A DNA stretch of 32,271 bases, from NCBI RefSeq assembly GCF_000526675.1, contig NZ_JAGN01000017.1, positions 1-32,271 on the forward strand. The letters are read 5' to 3'. This document shows, in pieces, positions 1-7,560 of this stretch. A program made the position numbers and the translations under genes. How positions within the stretch are numbered: the first letter of the stretch is position 1; every line of letters begins with the position of its first letter. The notes under the pieces were generated by a model. It had not been told where the DNA came from, ran no database searches, and was given only the letters and a program-made list of their open reading frames with translations. This DNA is from Atopobacter phocae ATCC BAA-285 (GTDB taxonomy: Bacteria; Bacillota; Bacilli; Lactobacillales; Aerococcaceae).

Positions 1-80
1 AAGAAAGTATATCAAGTTTAACCAGTAAGAGAGTATAGAACATTGTACTAGAAACTTTTACACAAGATTATGGACTTGAC
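1..80 (-). mobile_element. End of an IS256-family insertion sequence (partial, runs off the window)
   Basis: Read on the minus strand from 80 downward, the sequence begins GTCAAGTCC and continues through TTGTGTAAAAGT and GTACAATGTT. These words closely resemble the terminal inverted repeat and subterminal region of IS256-type elements as I remember them. The outer border at about 80 sits just after a GGAGG ribosome binding site (about 87-91) that follows dctP, with no start codon at the proper distance. The element therefore seems to have landed at the very start of the next operon gene. The transposase itself would lie outside the window. The family is assigned from memory of end sequences only; no transposase is visible. 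Confidence 0.6.
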
Positions 81-92
81 TTTTCTATCCTC

Positions 93-1115
93 CTATTTAT
101 GCTCATTATTTAATTTTTCAATTTCTTCATAATAAACTAGAGAATTTTTTTCAGCATTTAAGTATTCTTTATGAATTTTTTTTACTTTGTATTGAAAAGC
201 TGGAATGTCTGCTTCTACAAATTTAACACCCATATTTTCACCATCTTCTTTTGCTTTTAAAACAGCTTTTTCCCATTCCCTTAATTCTGTTTTATGCGCT
301 AATTCAGTGGCTTCGTTAAATATTTTTCGTTCACTTGAATTCAAAGAATTTAAAAATCGAGTACTTGCTATTAACATATCAGGTTGTCTTTGATGTTCAT
401 CATAAGTATAAAAATCAACTACTTCTCCATGCTTAACAGTATTCAAAGCTAATTCATTATTCTCTGCTCCATCTATTGTACCTTGTTGTAACGCTGTATA
501 AACTTCTCCGAAAGACATAGGAACCGCTCCTGCACCTAGTGCTTTCATCATCGCTACATTAAGTGGAGAAGGTTGAACTCTTATCTTTTCTCCTTTTAAA
601 TCTTCGGGAGTTGTATAGGGTTTTGACCCATAAAAATTTCTACTTCCCGCATTAAACCAAGTAACAGCTCGAAGTCCTGATTTTTCAGTAGAATTATATA
701 ATCTTTCGCTTAATTTAGAATTCATAAAGTCAAAATAGGCTTTTTCATTTATAAATAAGTAAGGTAAACTAAACAAACCATATGCATTATTAAATGATTC
801 TAAATTTGAAGTGGAACTTATTACATAATCAATTGCTCCTGTTTGAGCTAATTCTAAAGCATTTTTTGTATCTCCAAGTAAACCATTGTCGTAGACAACA
901 ACTTTATACTTATCACCTAAATGTTCATTGATGTGTTCTGCAAATTTTAACATTGCTATATGATCTGGGTGATTAATAGGTTGACCATGTGCAACTCGAA
1001 CTATTTTTTGACTTATTGAAACATTCTGTAATGAGTCTTTATTAGAACAAGCTCCTAAAATAAAAGAACATAAGAATAGTATCAAAAAATTAGTAAAACG
1101 TTTATTATTTTTCAT
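93..1115 (-). CDS. dctP: TRAP transporter substrate-binding lipoprotein, DctP family (probable hexuronate uptake)
   Basis: The protein is the extracytoplasmic solute receptor of a TRAP transporter, which binds an organic acid and delivers it to a DctQ/DctM membrane pair driven by an ion gradient. Residues 1-23 are a lipoprotein signal with lipobox L-G-A-C (Cys23), as expected for a Gram-positive receptor tethered to the membrane. The family hallmark region is at about 171-220: GEKIRVQ contains the conserved substrate-carboxylate arginine (Arg179), followed by the Y-T-A-L-Q-Q-G-T-I-D-G-A-E-N segment. Length (340 aa) is normal. It is the last visible gene of the uxu unit and its start lies 11 bp inside the end of kdgK, with ribosome binding site GAGGGGGA, so translation is probably coupled. 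From context the ligand is probably glucuronate or a related uronate. The membrane subunits are not in the window; an IS256-like end begins 13 bases past the stop codon. Confidence 0.9.
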   Translation of the reverse strand: MKNNKRFTNFLILFLCSFILGACSNKDSLQNVSISQKIVRVAHGQPINHPDHIAMLKFAEHINEHLGDKYKVVVYDNGLLGDTKNALELAQTGAIDYVISSTSNLESFNNAYGLFSLPYLFINEKAYFDFMNSKLSERLYNSTEKSGLRAVTWFNAGSRNFYGSKPYTTPEDLKGEKIRVQPSPLNVAMMKALGAGAVPMSFGEVYTALQQGTIDGAENNELALNTVKHGEVVDFYTYDEHQRQPDMLIASTRFLNSLNSSERKIFNEATELAHKTELREWEKAVLKAKEDGENMGVKFVEADIPAFQYKVKKIHKEYLNAEKNSLVYYEEIEKLNNEHK

Positions 1116-2076
1116 CTATATCCCCCTCTATCCTTAGAAAAACATCCAACTCTTTCTTATTTGGAAGTCCCTCATTGTCACTAGCATTTTGAACTTGTAA
1201 AGAACCAATAGCACAAGCTTGCTTTGTCGAATCCAATAAATTTAATCCTCTCAAAATCCCATCGATAAAACCTACTGCGAATCCGTCACCCGCTCCTACA
1301 GTATCTATCACTTCTTTTGCTTCGTATCCTGCCACAAATGTTCCCGTAAGTAATTTTTCATCTTTAACATACGCTCCTTGTGGACCTAATTTCAAAGCAA
1401 CCGCTTTCACACCTTTGTTTAAATAAAAATCACATATGTCTTCAGGTTTATCTGTTCCGACAAGTATTTTACCTTCTTCAATTCCTGGTAAAATATAATC
1501 TACAAATTGACTGACATGATTAATTGTTTCAATCATTAGCTCTTTACTATCCCATAATGTCAGTCGAATATTAGGATCAAAACTTATATAGCATCCTGCT
1601 TCTTTTGCTTGTTTTATAACGTCAATATACAAAGAACGAACCTTGCTATTAAGAGCTAAAGGTATACCGGTAATATGAAGCCATCCATAATTTTTTACTT
1701 TTAAATTTTTTAAATCAATATCTGATATATTATAAAAAGCACTATTTTGACGATAATAGATGGTATCTGCATCTCCATAAGTTTTTTTACTTTTAAACAT
1801 TACTCCTGTTTGGTGATTTTCTGATTTTGTTATAAGGTGAGTATCTATATTTTCTTTATTTAAATGATCTACTATATAATGTCCAAATGAATCTGAGCCA
1901 ATTTTACTGAAATATGTAACGTTCTGTTCAAGTCTAGATAGACCAATCGCAACATTTAATTCAGCTCCAGCTAATCCTTTCATGAATGATGTTACGTCCT
2001 CTAAATCACCCTCTTCTAATGCTCTAAAAACAACCATAGGCTCCCCAAAAACTAATATATTATTTTTTTTATACAT
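1105..2076 (-). CDS. kdgK: 2-dehydro-3-deoxygluconokinase (KDG kinase, PfkB family)
   Basis: It phosphorylates 2-keto-3-deoxygluconate with ATP to KDPG, the step before aldolase cleavage in hexuronate breakdown. It is a ribokinase/PfkB-fold protein: the N-terminal substrate-binding region has G-L-A-G-A-E-L-N-V-A near residue 35-45, and the C-terminal PfkB signature D-T-V-G-A-G-D-G-F-A lies near residue 260 with the catalytic Asp. Four ATG codons stand in a row directly after the ribosome binding site AGAAAGAGG (2086-2094). The first touches it, so the third (2079) or fourth (2076) is the likely start; I use the fourth. The gene follows uxuB closely and overlaps dctP by 11 bp. The PfkB family includes other sugar kinases, but the setting between uxuB and dctP, with kdgA in the same unit, makes KDG the best substrate. 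Confidence 0.93.
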   Translation of the reverse strand: MYKKNNILVFGEPMVVFRALEEGDLEDVTSFMKGLAGAELNVAIGLSRLEQNVTYFSKIGSDSFGHYIVDHLNKENIDTHLITKSENHQTGVMFKSKKTYGDADTIYYRQNSAFYNISDIDLKNLKVKNYGWLHITGIPLALNSKVRSLYIDVIKQAKEAGCYISFDPNIRLTLWDSKELMIETINHVSQFVDYILPGIEEGKILVGTDKPEDICDFYLNKGVKAVALKLGPQGAYVKDEKLLTGTFVAGYEAKEVIDTVGAGDGFAVGFIDGILRGLNLLDSTKQACAIGSLQVQNASDNEGLPNKKELDVFLRIEGDIDEK

Positions 2077-2108
2077 CATCATCATCCTCTTTCTAATTTA
2101 GGAAAGAT

Positions 2109-2945
2109 TTAGACCCCAGAATATGAACTGAATCCACCATCGATAGGTAAAATCACTCCATTTACAAAGCTAGAAAATTGTTCATCTGCTAGAAAAAAAA
2201 CAGCGCCTACTAATTCATTAGGTTTTCCAAATCGTTCCATTGGCGTATTGTTTAATATTTTTTTAGCTCTATTCGATGGAGTTCCATCTTCATTAAATAA
2301 AAGTTGTTTATTTTGGGAAGTTACTAAAAATCCTGGTGCGATTGCATTACACCGTATTCCAACTTTTGAAAAATAAACAGCCAGCCATTTAGTAAAATTG
2401 CTGATTGCTGATTTTGCACCTGAATAAGCAGGAATTTTGGTTAATGGTGTGAAAGCATTCATACTTGAAATATTAATAATATTAGCTCCCTCTTTACCAA
2501 TCATGTCCTTTGAAAATACTTGAGATGGCAGTAAAGTACCTAAATAATTTAAATTAAAAACAAATTCTATACCTTCTATGTCTAAATCATAAAAAGTTCG
2601 AATATTAGAATTTTCTTCTATATGATATTCATTATCTGTAGTTGCTTTATAATTATTTCCCCCTGCTCCATTAATTAAAATATCAATTGTTCCTAAATCA
2701 TTATTAATTTCTTCTTTTACTTCTTCTAAATTTAGTTTGTCCATAACATCTGTCTTATACGCTTTTGCTATTCCATTATTCATTTTAATTACATCAACAA
2801 AATTATTTGCTGCTTCTAAATTTAAATCTAATAATGCAACTTTAGCTCCCATTTTCGAAAACTCTACAGCTAAATTTCCACATATAACACCTCCTGCTCC
2901 TGTAATTACTATTACCTTATCTTTAAAATTAAATGTCCATTGCAT
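2109..2945 (-). CDS. uxuB: D-mannonate oxidoreductase / fructuronate reductase (SDR type)
   Basis: It reduces D-fructuronate to D-mannonate with NAD(P)H, the second step of glucuronate breakdown. It is a classical short-chain dehydrogenase, not the long-chain UxuB of enterobacteria: nucleotide-binding T-G-A-G-G-V-I-C-G at 15-23, N-G-A-G-G at 92-96, catalytic Ser160/161, Tyr174 and Lys178 (Y-S-G-A-K). Its length of 278 aa matches the Bacillus YjmF-type fructuronate reductases. The start has ribosome binding site AGGGGG eight bases upstream, inside the end of uxuA; only 2 bases separate the two reading frames. Other SDR enzymes such as KduD are similar, but its place between uxuA and kdgK supports fructuronate reductase. 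Confidence 0.9.
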   Translation of the reverse strand: MQWTFNFKDKVIVITGAGGVICGNLAVEFSKMGAKVALLDLNLEAANNFVDVIKMNNGIAKAYKTDVMDKLNLEEVKEEINNDLGTIDILINGAGGNNYKATTDNEYHIEENSNIRTFYDLDIEGIEFVFNLNYLGTLLPSQVFSKDMIGKEGANIINISSMNAFTPLTKIPAYSGAKSAISNFTKWLAVYFSKVGIRCNAIAPGFLVTSQNKQLLFNEDGTPSNRAKKILNNTPMERFGKPNELVGAVFFLADEQFSSFVNGVILPIDGGFSSYSGV

Positions 2946-2947
2946 AA

Positions 2948-4003
2948 TTATTTCCCCCTATTTTTTCTTTTATAACACGCTTCCCACAATCCATGTAAAT
3001 ATGTCGCACCTAATGCTCTATCAAACAATCCATAACCTGGTCGTCCCGTTTCATTCCAAATCATTCTTCCGTGATCTGGTCTAATTGGTCCTTTATAATT
3101 ATAATCACTTAGTAATCTAATTACTTCATACATATCTATCGATCCGTATTCACTAGGGTGCGCACTTTCCTCAAAAGATTTACCTTCTTTTAATAAAATA
3201 TTTCGCGCATGAACAAAATGAATTCTATTTTTATCAAGAGCATATTCAAGTATATCAATAACGTTATTAGATGGATCTGATGCAAATGATCCTACACACA
3301 AAGTCACTCCATTATTTGGACTAGGGCACATATCGAATAATTTTTTTATACTTTTTTTACCCGTTATAATTCTTGGCAATCCAAATATATCGTAAGGTGG
3401 GTCATCTGGGTGAATTGCCATCTTAACATTAGATTCTTCAGCTACGGGAATCACTTTTTCCAAAAAATAATTTAAATTATTCCATAACTCCTCATGAGAT
3501 ACATCTTCATAAGCACTTATAATGTCACTTAATTCTTCTTTCGTATAACTAGAGTCCCATCCTGGTAATTGAAGTTCTCCACTAATTGGATTCATCTTTT
3601 TAGCTACTTGTTCATCAAATATTAAAGCATTTGAGCCATCCGATAATTCAAAAGATAGATTCGTTCGGGTCCAATCAAAAACCGGCATAAAATTGTAACA
3701 TACTGTATTAATTCCTAAACTTCCTAAATTACGTATTGTTTGACAATAATTATCTATTAATTTATCTCTAGTTTTTCGACCAAGTTTAATATCTTCGTGT
3801 ACAGGGACACTTTCAATTACAGAAAGAGATAATCCTTTTTTTTCTATTTCATCTTTTAATACTTTAATCTTTTCTGTAGGCCAAACTTCTCCTACTTGAA
3901 CATCATAGATTGCAGTTACAATCCCTTTCATTCCTGGTATTTGTCTAATCTTATCTAATGTTACCGGATCATCTTTTCCATACCATCTAAATGTCATTTC
4001 CAT
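2948..4003 (-). CDS. uxuA: Mannonate dehydratase
   Basis: It removes water from D-mannonate to give 2-keto-3-deoxygluconate and is a metal-dependent cytoplasmic enzyme with a TIM-barrel fold. Family signatures seen are M-T-F-R-W-Y-G at the N-terminus, H-P-D-D-P-P at 198-203, C-V-G-S at 236-239, H-A-R-N at 265-268 and R-P-D-H-G-R near 308-313, which supply the expected His, Cys and Asp metal ligands. The length of 351 aa is usual. The start is 5 bases after the uxaC stop; the best ribosome binding site (AGGAG at 4017-4021) is 13 bases upstream, slightly far, and a second in-frame ATG lies two codons in. The enzyme connects uxuB's product to kdgK. Confidence 0.96.
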   Translation of the reverse strand: MEMTFRWYGKDDPVTLDKIRQIPGMKGIVTAIYDVQVGEVWPTEKIKVLKDEIEKKGLSLSVIESVPVHEDIKLGRKTRDKLIDNYCQTIRNLGSLGINTVCYNFMPVFDWTRTNLSFELSDGSNALIFDEQVAKKMNPISGELQLPGWDSSYTKEELSDIISAYEDVSHEELWNNLNYFLEKVIPVAEESNVKMAIHPDDPPYDIFGLPRIITGKKSIKKLFDMCPSPNNGVTLCVGSFASDPSNNVIDILEYALDKNRIHFVHARNILLKEGKSFEESAHPSEYGSIDMYEVIRLLSDYNYKGPIRPDHGRMIWNETGRPGYGLFDRALGATYLHGLWEACYKRKNRGK

Positions 4004-4008
4004 TTACA

Positions 4009-5412
4009 TCACTCATCTCCTAAAAAATATCTTTCTGCATTTTCATAACATATTTTTTGCATAAAACGATTTAATAGTTGCTCATCATTTGGAATTTTTC
4101 CCTTTTCAACCCACTCTCCAATTAATGAAGAAAGAATACGTCTAAAATAATCATGCCTTTGATATGATAATAGACTTCTTGAATCAGTTAACATGCCTAT
4201 AAATTCTCCCAAGATACCTTCTTCAGAATAATAAAGCATTTGTTGTCTCATTCCATATTCAGTATCGTTAAACCACCATCCTGCTCCAAACTGAAGTTTT
4301 CCTTTTACATTCTCTTGATTGTCTTGAAAATTTCCTAGAGTATTAGGCAATATTTTGTTAAAAGAAGGATTTAAATTATAAAAAATAATTTTAGGTAATA
4401 TATCATTTTCTAACAAATTATTTAAAAATTTATTTAAATTTTTTGATAAATCAATTTGCTCGCATATTGAATCAAATCCTGAATCTGCTCCTAATAATGA
4501 ATATTTTTTAGAATTATTATTTCTAATTGCTCCAAAATGAATTTGAGATACTAAATTTTCTTCAGTATAAATTTTATGTAAAGTTCTTAATATAGCCGTT
4601 TGCCATCCATTAATTTCTTTTTCAGTTAAAACTTCATTGTTAATAGCCTTTTTTAATACCATATTTATTTGATCTTTATTCATATCTTGATAAACAATTT
4701 TTTCAATACTATGATCAGCAGCACGACACCCCATTTTTTTAAAATAACGTATTCTTTGATCTATTGCTTGAACTAACGAATCATAATCATCAATTGCAAT
4801 ATTAGTTTTTTTAGAAAGTTCTAAAATAAAATTATTGAAATTTTTATGTTCTACAAACAATTCATCCGGTCGAAAAGTCGGCGCAACTATTACCTCATAA
4901 TTTTCTTTAATTAATTTTTCATGATACTGTAAATCATCTAAAGGATGATCTGTAGTACCTATAAATTTAACATTAGCTTTTTTTAATAATTTTCTTGGAC
5001 TGAATTGCTCTTCTACAATTATTCTATTCATTCGATCATAAATACTTTTCCAATTATCTAGTGTTAAATTTTCTCTAATTCCAAATAATTGAAACATTTC
5101 TAAGTGGCTCCAATGATAAAGTGGATGTCCAAAAGCATAAGTCAAAGTTTCAGCCCACTTTTGGAATTTTTCTTCTGCTATTGCATTCCCTGTAATATAT
5201 TTTTCATCTATTCCCGCGTATCTCATTAAACGCCATTTATAATGATCTCCACCTAGCCACAAATCTACGATATTTTTATAATTTTTATCTTCATATATCT
5301 CTTTTGGATTAATATGACAGTGAAAATCAAATATCGGTGTTTTCTTTACTTTTTCATATAGAACTTTTGATTTTTGATTTTCTAACATAAAATCTACATT
5401 CATAAATTCCAT
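4009..5412 (-). CDS. uxaC: Glucuronate isomerase (uronate isomerase)
   Basis: It converts D-glucuronate to D-fructuronate, the entry step of the pathway; the family also isomerises galacturonate to tagaturonate. It belongs to the amidohydrolase superfamily: F-D-F-H-C-H near residues 28-33 supplies the two metal-site histidines, and the length (467 aa) is typical. A longer reading from a TTG at 5421 is possible, but that codon touches the ribosome binding site AAAGGG. The ATG at 5412 is 9 bases from that site and gives the N-terminus M-E-F-M-N-V-D-F usual for the family. The gene lies between kdgA and uxuA. No uxaA or uxaB is present, so only the glucuronate arm of hexuronate catabolism is encoded here. 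Confidence 0.96.
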   Translation of the reverse strand: MEFMNVDFMLENQKSKVLYEKVKKTPIFDFHCHINPKEIYEDKNYKNIVDLWLGGDHYKWRLMRYAGIDEKYITGNAIAEEKFQKWAETLTYAFGHPLYHWSHLEMFQLFGIRENLTLDNWKSIYDRMNRIIVEEQFSPRKLLKKANVKFIGTTDHPLDDLQYHEKLIKENYEVIVAPTFRPDELFVEHKNFNNFILELSKKTNIAIDDYDSLVQAIDQRIRYFKKMGCRAADHSIEKIVYQDMNKDQINMVLKKAINNEVLTEKEINGWQTAILRTLHKIYTEENLVSQIHFGAIRNNNSKKYSLLGADSGFDSICEQIDLSKNLNKFLNNLLENDILPKIIFYNLNPSFNKILPNTLGNFQDNQENVKGKLQFGAGWWFNDTEYGMRQQMLYYSEEGILGEFIGMLTDSRSLLSYQRHDYFRRILSSLIGEWVEKGKIPNDEQLLNRFMQKICYENAERYFLGDE

Positions 5413-5427
5413 TTTTTCCAACCCTTT

Positions 5428-6048
5428 CTATCCTTCTAAAGCATCCATAAATTGTTTAGCATTAATTTTTACACTTTCATAACCTTTTTCATTTATGTCT
5501 TTGGTCAATGCACCTCCTACCCCTACACAAACCGCTCCATTTAGTCTCCAATCTTTTATATTTTCTAAAGTTACTCCTCCACTAGGCATCATTCTGATAT
5601 GCGGACATGGCCCATGTATATCGTTAATATATCTAGGTCCTACAATAGATCCAGGAAAAATTTTTATCATTTTAACATTATGTGAGAATGCATATATAAT
5701 TTCATTAGGAGTTAATGCACCTGGATAATAATCTATTCCATGTTTGTTACACAATCTTAAAATGTCTTTAGAAAAATGTGGGCTTACTATAAATTTTGCT
5801 CCTGCATTTACTGATGTTTTAACTTGTTCTTCGTTCAAAACTGTTCCAGCTCCAATTATTATCCTATTGTCATCACTATATAACTTTGTTAATTCTTCAA
5901 TAGCTAGTTCTGCATTAGGTGTGGTATAAGTAATTTCTATATTTTTTATACCTCCTTTTATTGCATACTTTGCTATATTTACTGCATCTTGCACATTTTT
6001 TCCACGAATCACTGCAAAAATATAGTTTTCTTTTAATTGATTAAACAT
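5428..6048 (-). CDS. kdgA: 2-dehydro-3-deoxyphosphogluconate aldolase (KDPG aldolase)
   Basis: It cleaves KDPG to pyruvate and glyceraldehyde-3-phosphate, the last step of the route. Class I aldolase features: A-V-I-R-G near the N-terminus, catalytic Glu38 in I-E-I-T-Y-T-T, G-A-G-T-V-L, Schiff-base Lys129 in I-K-I-F-P-G, and the phosphate-binding P-S-G-G-V. The arginine that follows the catalytic Glu in the E. coli enzyme (E-V-T-L-R-T) is Thr here, which I believe is common in Gram-positive relatives. The ATG at 6063 is followed by the ribosome binding site GGAGGGG itself, so the true start is the next in-frame ATG at 6048, six bases after that site. It is the first gene of the uxu unit. Confidence 0.94.
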   Translation of the reverse strand: MFNQLKENYIFAVIRGKNVQDAVNIAKYAIKGGIKNIEITYTTPNAELAIEELTKLYSDDNRIIIGAGTVLNEEQVKTSVNAGAKFIVSPHFSKDILRLCNKHGIDYYPGALTPNEIIYAFSHNVKMIKIFPGSIVGPRYINDIHGPCPHIRMMPSGGVTLENIKDWRLNGAVCVGVGGALTKDINEKGYESVKINAKQFMDALEG

Positions 6049-6064
6049 TTTATACCCCTCCATT

Positions 6065-6078
6065 AGAAAGCGCTTAAG
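6065..6078. promoter_or_regulatory. cre-like site (probable CcpA binding) in the uxu leader
   Basis: AGAAAGCGCTTAAG contains the core of the catabolite-response element (consensus TGAAAGCGCTTTCA), matching 10 of 14 positions including all of GAAAGCGCTT. It lies between the transcription start expected from the promoter at 6094-6121 and the kdgA ribosome binding site, where CcpA could block elongation. It overlaps the right arm of the dyad operator by several bases. Confidence 0.5.
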
Positions 6079-6095
6079 TCATCTGATGACTTAAG
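6073..6095. promoter_or_regulatory. Perfect 23-bp dyad, probable operator of the GntR regulator
   Basis: CTTAAGTCATC, a central T, then GATGACTTAAG: two perfect 11-base arms around position 6084. It directly abuts and overlaps the -10 box of the uxu promoter, so bound protein would cover the transcription start. FadR-type GntR proteins bind such short-core dyads, and the adjacent gntR gene is the natural partner. The core CATCTGATG recurs at 6164-6172. Confidence 0.72.
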
Positions 6096-6121
6096 TATAC
6101 CATTTAAACTTAACATTTCAA
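6094..6121 (-). promoter_or_regulatory. Promoter of the kdgA-uxaC-uxuA-uxuB-kdgK-dctP unit
   Basis: On the minus strand TTGAAA (6116-6121) and TATACT (6094-6099) are separated by 16 bases, a good sigma-A type promoter. Its -10 box runs into the 23-bp dyad. Confidence 0.75.
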
Positions 6122-6163
6122 TATTAAGTTAAAAAATGTTTTTTTTGATAAGAACAATATATT

Positions 6164-6172
6164 CATCTGATG
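6164..6172. promoter_or_regulatory. Second copy of the operator core
   Basis: CATCTGATG is identical to the core of the dyad at 6073-6095 and its flanks are partly symmetric. The two centres (6084 and 6168) are 84 bp apart, about eight helical turns, with the promoter between them. Confidence 0.45.
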
Positions 6173-6173
6173 T

Positions 6174-6234
6174 ATTGAAAAAGCAAACAGAATACAAATT
6201 ATCTTTTTTTGGATAATTTATATTCTGTTTGCTT
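6174..6234 (-). terminator. Terminator of the gntR gene
   Basis: A long hairpin pairs AAGCAAACAGAATA and AAATTATC (from 6181) with GATAATTT and TATTCTGTTTGCTT (ending 6234). On the minus strand it is followed by a T-run. It separates the regulator's transcript from the uxu promoter downstream. Confidence 0.8.
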
Positions 6235-6251
6235 CTTTTGAAATTTATTGT

Positions 6252-6926
6252 TTAAAATAATTTTTGTCGATTGAATGTCAAGTGAACAATCATTGCATCA
6301 TTAGCTCTAATAGAATTTCTTTCTTTAATAGCATTTATTAATTCCCTATGGGTAATAATGGTCGATTCTTTACTTTTTTCATCTGTATAATAATCATTAT
6401 ACAATGCTATTGACTGTATCAATACGGGAATTAAATGCTTCATCGCAACATTAGAACTAGCTTCTCCAATTTTTTTATGTAATTCTATGTCTAACTCTAA
6501 ATGTCTAGGATCATTTTCCTCTAAAAAAAATTCAATTTTTTGCACTAAATTTTCCATTTCTTCAATTTGTTTTTTGGTAGCATGAAGCGCAGCCAAACCT
6601 GCCATCCTTGGCTCAATTAAAAATCTTAATTCAAATAAATCTTGTGTTAATTTTAGCGAATTTTTAACGTTAAGAAACCCTAAAGGATCTTCTATTATAC
6701 CATCTTTATTTTTTAAGTATGTTCCTGATCCATGCTTTACTTCTAAAATATTTCTTGATTCTAATAATTTAACTGCCTCTCTAACAGTGCTTCTCCCTAC
6801 ATTCAAAATTTTAGATAGTTGTATTTCATTAGGTAAACGATCACCTGATTGAATATCTTTTTCATTTATATAATTCAATAATTTATCCATAGTTATCTGA
6901 ACCAATGTTTTTGCGTCTTCTATCAT
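6252..6926 (-). CDS. GntR-family transcriptional regulator, FadR subfamily (FCD domain), probable uxu regulator
   Basis: It is a DNA-binding regulator, probably controlling glucuronate use. An N-terminal winged helix (about 10-72) shows the GntR pattern L-P-N-E-I-Q-L-S and G-R-S-T-V-R-E-A-V-K-L-L, ending in H-G-S-G-T-Y. A C-terminal all-helical FCD domain (about 95-224) carries the expected metal/ligand residues Asp146, His150, His193 and His215. This is the architecture of UxuR, ExuR and LldR-type proteins that release DNA on binding a small organic acid. The ribosome binding site GAGGGA is 5 bases from the ATG. The gene is directly upstream of the uxu unit, same strand, with its own terminator, and a CATCTAATA word at about 6990-6998 in its own upstream region resembles the operator core, hinting at self-regulation. 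The effector (fructuronate or mannonate?) is inferred only. Confidence 0.88.
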   Translation of the reverse strand: MIEDAKTLVQITMDKLLNYINEKDIQSGDRLPNEIQLSKILNVGRSTVREAVKLLESRNILEVKHGSGTYLKNKDGIIEDPLGFLNVKNSLKLTQDLFELRFLIEPRMAGLAALHATKKQIEEMENLVQKIEFFLEENDPRHLELDIELHKKIGEASSNVAMKHLIPVLIQSIALYNDYYTDEKSKESTIITHRELINAIKERNSIRANDAMIVHLTFNRQKLF

Positions 6927-7043
6927 TTTTATCCCTCACTAATCTATTCCATATATTCATTTTATATGTTAGCACAATTAATCAAAAATCATCTAATATA
7001 TAAACTTTATCATTTTTAATAAAAACCCTCCAATACAATTTTT

Positions 7044-7067
7044 TGAAAGCGTTTTTTGTGTTATGAT
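7044..7067 (+). promoter_or_regulatory. osmC promoter with cre-like site
   Basis: TGAAAGCGTTTTTT (7044-7057) matches the cre consensus TGAAAGCGTTTTCA at 12 of 14 positions. Just downstream is TGTTATGAT, an extended -10 box (TATGAT at 7062-7067). The site lies where a repressor would cover the promoter, suggesting catabolite control of the osmC-like gene. No clear -35 box is seen. Confidence 0.5.
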
Positions 7068-7096
7068 GTAGATACTATTTAGCGGGAGGGATTTAT

Positions 7097-7537
7097 GTGG
7101 CAAATGTAGAAAGGAAGGCTCGTGTTGTATCAGTTGATGGAATGAAGGTAGTTAGTCATGTACGTGATTTTGAATTTATTATGGATGAACCCGAAAAATT
7201 AGGTGGAACAAATCAGGGAATGAATCCTATTGAAGCAATGCTTTCAGCAGTAGGTGGCTGTAAAATAATTGTTGCTCGAAGTTTTTCAAAATTACACAAT
7301 ATTCATTTAAAGGATATTACAGTTGAAGTTAGTGGAATTCTAGATACAGACGGTTTTCTAGGGAAAAATCCAGAAGCAAAAGTAGGGTTATCAGAATTGA
7401 AATCTATTTATCATATTAAGGCAGATAATACTAAAGAAGAAATTGAGGCATTTGTTGATTTTATTGAAAAAACATGTCCTGTCATTGATACTATTTCACA
7501 TGCTCCTAAATTAAAAGAAGAAATTCATTTAAATTAA
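7097..7537 (+). CDS. OsmC family protein (putative thiol peroxidase)
   Basis: Members of the OsmC/Ohr/YhfA fold reduce organic hydroperoxides using two cysteines. Here Cys55 (A-V-G-G-C-K) and Cys127 (K-T-C-P-V-I) occupy the two conserved positions, and M-N-P-I-E-A-M-L-S precedes the first, as in the YhfA-like branch. The length of 146 aa is typical. The start is GTG at 7097, five bases after GGGAGGGA; the overlapping ATG at 7095 runs into a stop at once. It is a single gene between its own promoter and a bidirectional hairpin. OsmC proteins of this branch are poorly characterised, so the substrate is unknown. Confidence 0.88.
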   Translation: MANVERKARVVSVDGMKVVSHVRDFEFIMDEPEKLGGTNQGMNPIEAMLSAVGGCKIIVARSFSKLHNIHLKDITVEVSGILDTDGFLGKNPEAKVGLSELKSIYHIKADNTKEEIEAFVDFIEKTCPVIDTISHAPKLKEEIHLN

Positions 7538-7560
7538 TAGAATGAAAAAAATTTAATGAA

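Noticed and set aside
1-43. Possible dctQ start at an ATG at 41-43 (minus strand)
   Set aside because: It is about 45 bases from the ribosome binding site, only 14 codons are visible with no TRAP membrane motif, and the stretch resembles an IS256 end.
2737-3084. Open frame of 115 codons on the plus strand opposite uxuB/uxuA
   Set aside because: It runs antisense over two well-supported enzyme genes and has no family features.
7095-7097. ATG start for the osmC-like gene
   Set aside because: This frame meets a stop codon after a few codons; the overlapping GTG at 7097 opens the real frame.
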